Shown piece by piece: positions 24,801 through 36,800 of a stretch of DNA of 64,000 nucleotides. The stretch is taken from the NCBI RefSeq assembly GCF_019399895.1, contig NC_091886.1:2976001-3040000 (forward strand), in the 5' to 3' direction. This DNA comes from Cardiocondyla obscurior (taxonomy: Eukaryota > Arthropoda > Insecta > Hymenoptera > Formicidae). The notes beneath the pieces were generated by a model. It was not told the origin of the DNA. It did not search any database and was given only the letters and a program-made list of their open reading frames with translations. Within the stretch, counting starts at the first letter, position 1; each line of letters opens with the position of its first letter. A program made the translations under genes and the position numbers.

Positions 24801-27800
24801 CCATCAATGCATATCCGATTCTTGATGGTTTATTCGACGCGGCTAATGAAAATATCGGTTGTACATTCAACGTAACCAAATTCTCGAATCAGGTTTCAAT
24901 TTGATTATAACAATAAAAAAAAAATATGAGCTTTACGTCATATTTTCGAGACGTCAAAGGTCCGTTTTAAAAGTACGTGGATGGAGAATAAAAAAAAAAA
25001 AAAAAAAATAGAACCTGTGACTACTTGAACTAACACTTCCGTCGAATTATTTATGCGCGTTCAAGGCTCTTGGATCTATCGCAGAATTATTGATTCGTAT
25101 CGCGACTTAATTGGGAAACGCGGGACACGCTCGCGCTTGAGACACGTTTGCATTAAAGTCCAACTTCGATATCGCCTCCAGCTCACGACGGACCGCTTCC
25201 TTGTCCTTTAGGATCGTGCATATTCATGTTAGGGTTAATCTGACAAGTTCTCCAATGGCCTCGGCAATTAATATCCATTTGCGCTGGAACGCGTAACGAG
25301 TCCGACGTGCGGATACTTTTCTTTTCCTCTTTTTTTTTTTTTTTTTTAATTTTTTTTTACCTTACGCGCCAACATCTGGACGTCGGCGGTATATAAGGTG
25401 TCTCGAACGTTCGCCCAACAGAATACCGGCGTTCCTTCGCGAGCACGGGCTTGAGAGATTCCGCGGAAGAAAAACATTTTGTTGAGAAATTATGACTCGG
25501 CGAAACCCCAGAATCGGTACAGTTTAGAATTTATGGAACATTTGAGACTCGAAGCGTCTGCCAGCGATGAATTCGAAACGATAATACTTTTTCAGGGATA
25601 ATTCTATCTTTGGAATTCTATCTAATATCAATATTGGCGAAGAAAGCCCGAATAAAAAAAGATCAAGAAGTTTACTTTGTATTAAAGGGAAATTTATTAA
25701 TTTATTATTCGCGTATATTCGTGGGATATAAAATTTTTATTTCTTGCGACGTCTTGAAAGAAGCTTTTGAAAGCGAGAGATCATTTCCTTTGATTCAAAC
25801 TTTTATTGAAATAACAATTTTAACTGAACAGAAAAAGAAAAAGAGAGTTACTTCGGATATTGTATTTATATTATTGGAATATTTCCCGTAATATTTCCCG
25901 TTTTTGAGAAGGAATTCTTGCGTAGTATTTATCGAGTTAGTTAGTTTTGAAGTTATTCGAATTTTTTCTAAAACTCTAAAGACTCGAGTTTTTCCTAAAA
26001 CTCCAAAAACTCGAATATCTCGGTCCACAGGCGTTGGAGAAATATCTTCAAGCTCTGTAACTATAGTGTGTAAGTCCGGTACACCGTATATAGTTAGCCC
26101 AATGCATTCCTGGAGCATATATGCGATGGTGACTGGTACTGCTAGTGCTCACAGGTGCAAGAAACACGAAACCATCTTCATCGCGTGCCGTGCGCGATCG
26201 CGTTTCAGTAAATTGGAGTCAATGTTAGAGCCGCCGGTAGAGAAAAAAAAAAAGGGAGAGAGATGGAAATGATCTTTTTGCGTTCCGAATTGATTAGCTC
26301 AGGCGGAATCTCACGTTCGCGTTCGTCTCCTGAGCGTAACCGCGGAGAGCTCTCGTATTAATCGCAGAAGAATGTGATGGTCACGCGTGCTAAAGAGATG
26401 AACGAGCCAGCGTTCGAACGTTACGGTCACGGTTTTAATATTACGGCGTGGAATTCATTAATCGTTGATGTACAACTGAGAATTTCAACAGCGTTGTGTA
26501 AATTTAATGTGTACTTTTTTTAATTTTTTTTACTTTTTTTTATTTTAACGAGAGAAGTTAATAAAATATTTCAGTCCTGATAATCGAATAGAGTTTCGAA
26601 ATTTGTAGCAGAAATCGACGGTGAATAATTAATATACGTCACAAAGGAGCGCACAGGCGTGTCTGCGCGGTGCTATCGAGATGTCGCGCGGATGTCTCTC
26701 CATTCACAGCTAGTCAATCGAACTTTCATATCACAACGCGTTGACAGCGACGAGTGCTTTTTCGCGCGCGCGTGAAAAAGCAGAAAAAACCGTCGGGCGG
26801 AAACCGCGGCACCCGAAAGCACCCGGCGTTACGTTTTTTTTCCCGCGATCGCGAGTTCGCGGCGTCGCGCCCCGATTGAATCTCGATAGCGGGGACACGG
26901 TATTCGTACAAAGGTCCGCGTGACGTGACGTGTAACGGATGGCGACGGTAAAACGCGTGCATTCGGCATCTCGTTTACGCGCGTAAAAGCGTTTTTCCCG
27001 TCGACCGGACGCGAAATCACCCGGCCTGATAACGCGGCGCTGATAATAGCCGTCCCGGGCCGAGGGGCGAGTCGCGCGACATCGTTCCCGCAATTTCGAG
27101 ATCCCGTGGTGTCCAAAACAACGAAGAAAATCGTATTCAATCCGCGAAAAGTTAGCTGTTTACCGTTGAATTATTTTCATCTCTTTGCCGCTTGTATAAA
27201 AGTCCGCTTTGACGTCTCGCTCGTGAAGAAAAATTCGCGAAAAATTTATTTGACGCGGTATGTTGCTGCGTTTTTATTTTTTTTATTTTTATTTTTGATA
27301 TATGTAGCTGTTACGTACTTCGACTAAATAAGAATAAAAAAAAAATACGTATATATCGATGCCGCTAATTATATGTACGGCAAATAGGATCGGTAAAACG
27401 GCAGCGGGGGTTAACGTCAACGCGTATCGGGGTTAATTTTACCCGGACGGGCCGCAGGTGGGCCTTATACCAACTCGCGTCGACCGAGCCCGAGCCAGCT
27501 GCCGCCGAGCAGGTGATACCGCAGCTGCCGGCGGAGCACGTCCTCGTCGGATCCCCCACTCGTCCTGGACCACTCTCGTCCTGGATCGATCGATGGGTCT
27601 CTCGTGCCAGAAAAAGTAGCGCCGGCGAAAACCCCGCGCGGATCGATCGCGAAACGCGCTCCCTTTAATTGCTCTACCTTCTCCAGATGTCGGCGTGTTT
27701 TAATTGCGATCTGTACATATTCCCAGCGTTGCTCAAAACGAGACGAATAAACGACGAAAATATAATAATTCTGTTGAAAGTAATGCAATATTTTTTTTAT

Positions 27801-30800
27801 TTTTTTTATTTGCCGAATATGTACAGAGAACTATCGCGATATAACTTTGTTATTTCATAAACCGTAATGACCGATATTAATTTAAAGCGCAGTTAATAAT
27901 TAATTGAACGACTCGGATCTTTCTTGGCGTTAGCTGCACGGTCATGAAATCATATTTCATCCTTTTTAATCTCGAGTTAGTAATTTCGAACCGCGTTGGC
28001 GACGAATGTTGCGTAAAAGGGTGGAAAAAAAACGCGTTTGGTTCTCACGAGCACGATGATCGTTTGATTAGAGAGATTTAATATCGGAATTCGGACGCCC
28101 GGCGCCGCTTCTCGCGGCTGTCGTTACGAGCGCGGATCAATCCGGGAAACGCATTGAGTTAGCTCGTCGTCGTCGTCTCGTTGGCGGGCGAAAAAAAAAA
28201 AAATTCAATTTCACGCTCACTCGCCCGGTCTCCGGAAAAACTGCGGTCTTGATATAAATGTCGCACGCGATTCGATAATCCCTAGGATCGGCGAAAAACG
28301 TTTGTGAATTTCGTAGACGGCGGTGGCTCATTTAATTACCTCGGGACGTACGTATATTCCGGGCGTCGCTCGCCTATTGAACGCGAAAACGAAATAAAAA
28401 GGTAAACGAGAAAATGCAAATGTTTGTCTGCACGGAGGCGGCGTTTATTTGAGGTCGTTATGATTTCGACACAGATATAATAACGGTTTCAGTAGATAAA
28501 ATATCGAATAACTGAAAAACCGATACCAGTAATGACATTAATTAGCAGTATTGAGGGATATTAACGGCGCGCAAAGCAAAGAGCGATACAATTATATAAT
28601 TGCGATTTATTTATCTCGTTGTCCCCGGGGCTCGATTGTAACTTATTGTAAATCTACGTTGCTATTGCACATTTTATTTTTTTAGTTTTCTCTTCGGGTA
28701 ATTATGTACGTTTGTTATCACTCATTATTTTTTTTTAATTTTTTTTTCCGTGTATATAATTTTTTAAATGAGAAAATGCTATTTTCTAAATTAAATATTA
28801 ATTTGTGAAGTTATATTTAGCATTTGCATTCGTCATCTGCGAAGTCTTATGAAACGCGAGATTTTGTGAAATTGTTTTGCAATCTTTTTGTTTTTTTTTT
28901 TTTTTTTTTTCGTCCTTTCTCTCTGGGGGTTTTTTATCTACCTTTCACCCGCGATTCAAAAAGTGAGAGTACTCGTCGAAATGCATTGTCGCCATGAAAC
29001 GGTTGTTTGTACCGCGATAGATTGTGCTCGCTTAATGGAAAAAAAAAACCCTCTCACGATTTGAAAACAACACACGCATTGGTATCAACCAATTGCGGTA
29101 TTTGTCCGTAAATTCGGTAATGCACACCTACTCGATTTTGATCATTTTAGTGCCGTGCACATCGTTGGTTTGTCGTCGTTTCTGATAATCAACGACGAAA
29201 GCGGCAAGGTAATACGAACTCGAAGCGAGATATCCGAAACTCGAAAACTTGAAAAACGCTGCAGCAACAGATACCTCGGCGCGTTCGGTTAATAATCTCC
29301 AAATTTATTCCGGAAGTGCGAAATGTTTTACGCGCAGAATCGCATTGCCCCTTTTGTGACATTAACGCCGGGATTATTCATGAATTGGCAAATTTTTACA
29401 ATTTTTATTTGAAAGTTTACACGGGAGAGAAAATTCCGTTCGCGCGATACTTCATGTTTACCCGTCTACTTTTGTCATTTTTTTTTTTTTCTTTCGAAAT
29501 AATTATTTATATCGAACGGTCTTCGCAGCCGTTCACTTTTACAGTAGTTTCTACTCTCGGGCGTACTCGTGCGCCGGCAAATCTCGCTGAGAAGTCACGG
29601 ACGGCAAGGTGGACACGATAATAAATCGCCGTTACTCGCATAATCGAGCACGTTCCGCGACGGCTCTGTAAAATATTCGCGGCTTCCTCCTCGTCCTGCC
29701 TCGTCCCCTCGGTCCTGTCTCTTTAACGCTTCGCTCGTCACGTTCGATGTCGCGCGTTCGCTTGGCTCTCGCGTCTGGCAGACCCGAGCCAATCTACCTT
29801 CCCCGTCGCGATCGACGGCGACCTTGACGTGGCAGCCGGCCAGTGTCTGCGATAACGCCTCGTTCCATAATCTTGCCGCAAAAGGGACAGCGCGAAACGG
29901 TGTCGGCTTTGCCAGCGGCAACGTGTCGCGTCGCGTCGCGTCGCGTCGTCTCGCAGGTGCGACGCAGAGTTCGCGCGGGTTCACGAAGATCTACCTTGCC
30001 GCTGACGCCATCGCGACTTACGCCACGTGGAATTTTCACGCGACACGCTCGAAAGTAAAGGTCGCAAAGATTTCGCGCGGGCGCTCTTTCGAGACTGCGA
30101 TATTAAACTTTGAGAAGCGACTGTTCGGCACGAGCTTGAAAATTGTAACGAACGTTCAAGTTATCTTTATTTTTTTTTTTTCTTTTTTTTTATTCTCTCG
30201 CGGCGGTATGTTTCAAACGTCGCAGCCGGTGCGTGCTCGCATACGGAGCGCTAAATATCCGAAAATACGGGGTGAAAGGGTAAAGTCGCGGCGGCAGCTT
30301 GAACAACCGAGTTCTAATAAAGAACGAGACTGAAATTCTCTCTCCTTCTCTTTCTCTCCCGTTCGCCGCGAGCGCGATTGTGCAGGTTATTTGCGGACGA
30401 TGGGAGCACAACAGAGCGGAGAAGCCGTGGTGCGCGCAGTTTCGCACACATTGTGCGTGCCCTGACAGACTGTACAGGGTGCGCCTGCAATTTGGAACGA
30501 TGTGAGAATCGATCGCGAACGTGATTCTCAATCAATTGTCGCTAGCGTCACGATTATTTGGATATCAATTTGAATTCGAGTTACGTGTTAATTTTACTCG
30601 TATGACGTTACGTGTCGGATTTTCAGTCGAGCTTAATTCAGTTCGCAAGACCTGTCTGAGATTTCTGTCTGCAAACGTCGGGGCCGGTAATCGCGATTTA
30701 AAATCGATTTCGCAGGTCCCACCGTATACATGCCGTGCGCTCGAGAAGGGAAAAGCAAGCCGCGTCGGAAGCAATACCGTGACGGCCACTGGCCTTCTTC

Positions 30801-33800
30801 GCTGCTCTTTATTCCTACACGACGACTCTTAGGCTCCTTGATCTTTCGCTTTGTCCTACCTTGACAGGAACACCCCGAACCACCAATTCATTCTTTACGG
30901 TCAAAGCACCCTTCTTAGCTCGCTTACGCACGACTTACGAAACTATTTCACGTAGCCATCATTCGTTATAGTCGCTTTCTAAAGCAATAAAGTTTTATTT
31001 TATTTTTAATTTAATTTAATTTTATTTAAAAAAGTAATTATACGTATATCGAATGGGTATTTTATAAAATAAAGTATTTTTGCGTTTAACATCGAGCCTC
31101 TATTCGAATGTAAAAAAAAATAAAGGTCTGCCACTTCGACTCTGCGGGGACTCTCTCTTTCCTCCTGCCCTCTTCCGCCTCACCTCTCTCTTTATTTTAC
31201 GGCCGGTCTCTAGTCTTAATCTCGAAACCGTGAGAAACGAGAGTAGCGTCGCCGTCCTTCACTCTCGATCGCGAAACGAAAGCCGCGTTTGTGAAATTCA
31301 TACATTTCGACTGTCTTCAAAGCCAACGAAATTGGAAATAAAATTACAGTTGCAATTTTTATCGGATTAAAAAGTAAATATATAATATTCTACCCGCGCA
31401 ATATCCGAGCGATATTTATTAATATCAATTAATAAATCGTAAGTCTAATTTCGCGTCTTTATACCAAAGTTCTTCACGCGTTTGATCTACAGCGTCACTT
31501 TGTTGCGGCGATCGCAGCTCGGTTATGTGATCCCATCGCGATTACGCGTATCCTCCGGGTCGAAATGTCGCGGTCGACGTCGGCGGCGGCGGCGGCGGCG
31601 GCTCGTTACCCTCGCCGTCGACGACGCCGCCCCCGGCGTCGCGACGCTCATCGATTCCGGGGGCCCCGCCCCTTCCAGCAGCCGTGCCATCCAGTGACGT
31701 CACTGGAGCGCCCCGGCACCCCATCGCTAGCTGCGGTCGCCGGCATTTCCCTCCCCCTCCCTCCTCCTCCCACCCTCCCTCCCTCCACCCTCCCCCGCGT
31801 GTACACACGCCGGAAACGGAATTATTGCTATAATGGATGGAAAGAGAGTCGCCAAATTACAAAATAGTTATGCCATCGAGTAACCGAGTATTGATTTACG
31901 TTGGAAACAACCGACTGGCTATCTAATTTAATTATTAGCTATGCACGCACCAGCATCGGGTACGCAGCGCGAAACTGTGTTCTGTCGCTCATTCTCTCAA
32001 TTTCCGGCGAAATTAGCTAAATTGCATTACGGTTGAATTTATATACTTGATTTATCACGTATCACATTATGTCCTGCGCCGAGAAGTTAGTATTTCTTTT
32101 TTTTTTTTTTTTTTATATATAATAAATAAAGCAATCTTGTTTTTCTCACCCCATCTGTAAACTCTCGGTCTCCTTCTCGATACAGTTAACGTACAACAGA
32201 CCGCATTAACATAGCGAGATATCGGCTCGTGACGTTCGTTTATTTTTTATCGGAAAACGGAGCGAGAGAAAGATTTGAGCGCGCGTGAAAAGCCGCGTGT
32301 GTAGCGACAGACAAACGCCATCGCGTCTAATTTCCTCGATGCACCCCGAGAGCGCGTCGGGCCTACGAACCGTAAAATGTATCTGTCTACCTATCCGTCT
32401 GCTAGTTTGCATCTTCCTCCCCCTGCGTTCCAGCCCGTCTCGCCCGTTCTCGTGGACCGTGGTCTGATCTGCGACGGCTCGATAATCGCGGACGCATAAT
32501 GCACCTAATTGCTAATCAAAGGTCTCACGCCGGCGCCTATATATACACGTGCCGCGTAAGCACACATGTACACACATATGCCCGCGGTCCCGTCGACGTG
32601 TACCGCAGGCCCTAATAACAGCTGTATAGCCGCTACGGGATGTACCGCGGGGAGATGTCTTTGAGGCGATCCGGCAACTGTCCCGAGCTGATTGGATAAA
32701 CTGGGCTTTGAGATGGCCGATGTGCGTGCATTATCAATCAAGACGCACGAATTAACGTTACGATTTCACGAGTGACCGCGGTTATCCTCGCGTCCGCCAA
32801 AGATCTTCGAGTAATCTCGAAACGGGTCTTATACGTTATCGAAAACCCGAACGGGAATCGTGGGACGTACTAGTAAGAGGGAATATTAAAGAGAATAGAT
32901 TAAAGAAATCGAAGGCTTCAAATTGACCGTCGAGCATAAAGCGATCGTTTTAATAAATCGGATATCGCGGTGTATAAATCGAGGAGGGTTTTTATTATTT
33001 TTTTTATTTTTTGCATAAGGGAACTTCTCGCGAGCAGAAAACGTTTGGTGTAAGATAAGATAAATTATAGTCGTATTATAAAAATGCATATAATTATCCG
33101 TTGATTGTCAGTCGTTATCACTATATTCGCGCAAAGTGCTTATTCATTTTGTTACTCGTTAGTTACTCACGCTGGCCTTGCCTGCGTCAATTTCTTTTTT
33201 TTTTTTATTTGTTCGTTCTTTATCACTATCTTTTTTTCCCTTCTCCTTGTCGCCGCTACTAATTCGTCGTTTACACGCGTGGCTATTAATTCTACTCGCG
33301 CACAACCACCGCCTGGCGTTTAATATCGTCCCGAACTTAAGCCGCGGCTTCATTAACTCTGGAACACTGCACATTTTTTTTTATCTGACCATGAGTGCGG
33401 GATGAAAGGTTCGCGCCGAAAAGACATTTGTTTAATACCCGTTTGCCGAGTTCTCTGCCTATCTTAGCCCATTATTTCGCACGCAGAAACGTCGACGATC
33501 GAGAAACACGAACGTTCCGTCTTACATTCATGTAAATGTAAATGAAGAAAATTTTATATATTTTTTTTTACTTATTAAAAATGTAATTGAAATTAAAACT
33601 AAATATCTCGATTTGGCGCAAACTATATTTCGGAGATTAAAATTAGTATTCGCTGAGCGATCTCAATTATAATTTCTGTTGTTTAATTTTTATAAATAAG
33701 AATTTAAATAAAATTGATGTCAAGTGACGTTCGTCCGTTTGCGTATGTGCGACGCTGTTTGCGTCGCTGCGTTTATTTCTGGACTTAGAATGTATATCAA

Positions 33801-36800
33801 GAGGGTGGCGACGGGTGGCAACGCGCGAGGGGAAAAGCAAGAGAGATACGAGCCACCTTTTCCAACGCCTCCCCTCTTTCTAGGCGCATCTAAAGTCGGA
33901 ATCAATTTCTTCGACGCGCCACCTGCGCCACCGCCGCTTAGAATTATTTCGTTGGGGTGACACGGGAGATTGAGAGTGGAAACAGGGGTGATTTAGGCTC
34001 ACGGCTGATCCAGAAGAATACGCGAATTGATATAAAACGATGGAAAATCCGGAAAACGTGTGTTCTTACAGAGCGGAGACCTCGAAAGAAATTTAATTCC
34101 TTCCTTCTCGGCTTTTTTAAAATTAATTATTGCGCATTTAAAAAAAAAAACCCAACGCGTTTATAATTGCAGGGATTTATCTCGCTCATAAATTTTTGTT
34201 GCCGAGAAGATTTCTCAATTTATTAGCAGACGAAGGACCTTTTTATTTTTTTACGCGGATAATTTATTTCTAACGTGCACGATGAACGTAATTAAACACG
34301 ATTTTCTAGAATGCTTCTTCGAGAAGACGAACGTCTGCTTTGAATTTTGGTTTTATGTCTGTAATTGCGAGCGATCAACTTAAGCCGGTCAGTCGCGCGA
34401 TGGACACGTGGACGAACCTCCGTCAACCGGGCCCGCGTTTATGGCGTACAAGCGGCAGCGACGTTCGCGGTAATTAACTTCATACTTTTCGACTACCCGG
34501 TGTGCGTGTTGCATAATAATGGCGCGGCGTACAATCCGGCCCGGATGGTAATGCGTATATAAATCAGAGCGGTATCAGAACGCTGGCTTGTTTCGCGTGC
34601 CGTGCCAACCGAGATGCATTGCACCCGCGCGGCGGAAAGCGAGATGCAATGCGCTGCAACCGGCGCGGGGATGACGGAGGGGGGGGGGTTTGTTACGTGG
34701 GTGCGGCTGTTTATGGTCACCGTGGAGGAAACCGCGGCCTCCTCTCGGCACTCGACCGGCGATGACCGGGGTCTTAATGAAGACGCACGTTCAATTATCG
34801 TTCCCTCGGAATTGTTCCCGCGCTGACGTGACGTGCTATCGGAAACGAAAATGGGAGTTACAGTCGCCTCTCGTGCGGTTTGACGGAATTTTCAGCGAGG
34901 TAGCGTAAATTTTCGCGAGCTGCGCGGTGCCCGGGTAAAGTAAAATGTGAAAAGTAAATGCCATCTCGGGTCGAGATTCGCAGGTAATTTCATCTCGCCG
35001 GTGCTCCGGCAATTTTCCCGCGGCAAACATATCGAGGTGTACGTCGCCAGATTTGATACCCCCCCTTCCCCCTTTCCGCGTCGTTTAAGGATCGCGAAGG
35101 TAATCCTGAAGCTACGGAGGCGTCCCGTAATTCGATTTTCACGTTCGGGGGACAAACTATCCCTGTGCAGTTAACGAAAAGTAAAGCCCGGAATCGGAGC
35201 CGCGGGCGGAATTTATCCGACGTTGTCATCCCGGTCGTTTTGTCTACCTCCACCTCGCATTGTCGATGTTAATCAGGCTTATTGTTTGTTTCGCGTGGCA
35301 ATTGGATCGCGGAAATGCGGCGGTTCTAAACTCTACGATCGAACTACGGCTCTTCGTCCCCCCCGCGGAAGGTGGGCGCGTATCGCCGTGACAAACCCCG
35401 TCGCGCAATTCTCCCTTTCTCGCACGCACGACCAGCCGCCCGCGGCTGTTTTGTGCGTGGCACTCGGTATATTACATTCTCACCCTTAATGCACTTATGC
35501 GTGCACAAAGAGTTTCTCTCTCTTTGTGCCTCCCACCTTCGTCCCTACGATTTTCACGGGGGGAGGGGGAGGGGGAGGTAATATTCTCCGCTCCGAAACC
35601 AACCCTGCTTTTGAGAACGATGGCCCGGGAAGGGAACCAGGGGTTGCTGGCGGGAAGAAGGGGCTTTTCGATTCTCGGCGTTCGGTACAGATGGCGACGA
35701 AACGAAATTTCGATTCGGTGTCGGGATCAAAGAGGATTTGTACTGCGGACGTTGCACAACCAGCGGATATTAACGGAATAAAATGCCCGACGTGTTTGTT
35801 CAACCTTCAAATGTATACCGCCGCTCATCGATAAAATAATTAAACATATTATATCGGGAGAATATTAAAAACGAGGAGTAAAATAATTGTATTCGTACGT
35901 ATTAATCGGAAAAAGAATCTGAAGCAATTGCATTTGCAATAAAATTGAATTAAATTAATTAGGTAATAAAGCTGAATAAATAACGTGGAGAGACCTCGTG
36001 AATAAGTTTCGATGAATAATTGATTTCATAAAAAGTACAATTAAATATTTTTCTTTTTTCTTCGCGATATAATTTTCGCGAGTAAAAACGCTCAGAGAAT
36101 CGTATTGGGGAAAATAAAAAGATCGCTAGAAATCAGTATATTAATTATTATTAGCTTTCGAACGTTGCGTTAATTATATCCTGTTTATTCGAAACATTAC
36201 ATACTTTATATTTCAGCGGTTTTCCGGCGAAAGCGGCGAAAGATTATATTCCACCGTGATAAACGGTCGCGGTCGTATAACTTCGCGTTAGTGTTTTACG
36301 AGGAAGATGCTCGCCCGCGCACTTTATCACGATCATATGTTTATTAATGTGAAATATGTCGAGCGATATTATCCGAAAAAGTCTCGATTTTGCGGAAAGA
36401 AATTGCGCGCCGCTAAAAGGACGGAGAGCGCCAGTGATAAATAACGGATAAAAAAATTAAAAAAAAAAAAAATAGGAAAAACGAATTTTCTTTTTGCAAG
36501 GTTAATTTCCCTCCCTCGAACTTAGCCGCCCGCATTCTTCGGGTTTCATTGGGGCAAAAGGAAAGCGGGCGGAGTATTATGGTACCACAGGTAGCACACA
36601 CAGGTAGCAATAATCCGGTTCCCTACCCGAGGACCCGAGAAGCGCGAGGGTGGGTTCTGCATGCGAGCCGTAAAGGGCGAGAACATCTGCTGAAACCTGA
36701 CGATCGCCAGCTGGTGCTCGGGGATCTAGAGATCCCTGGCTGGGTCAATCGTTATTGGGAAAGATCTTGCCTTTCACAAGAGAGATCATTTTATCCTAAA

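Noticed and set aside
25795..26200. Minus-strand frame (MLQECIGLTIYG at its start) preceded by a short signal-peptide-like MKMVSCFLHL
   Set aside because: The short leader meets a stop at once, the downstream frame ends in AT-rich translation, and no splice arrangement joins them cleanly.
36600..36680. Possible tRNA (GGTTCCCTACC resembles a T-arm)
   Set aside because: No matching A box, acceptor stem or anticodon stem could be built around it.
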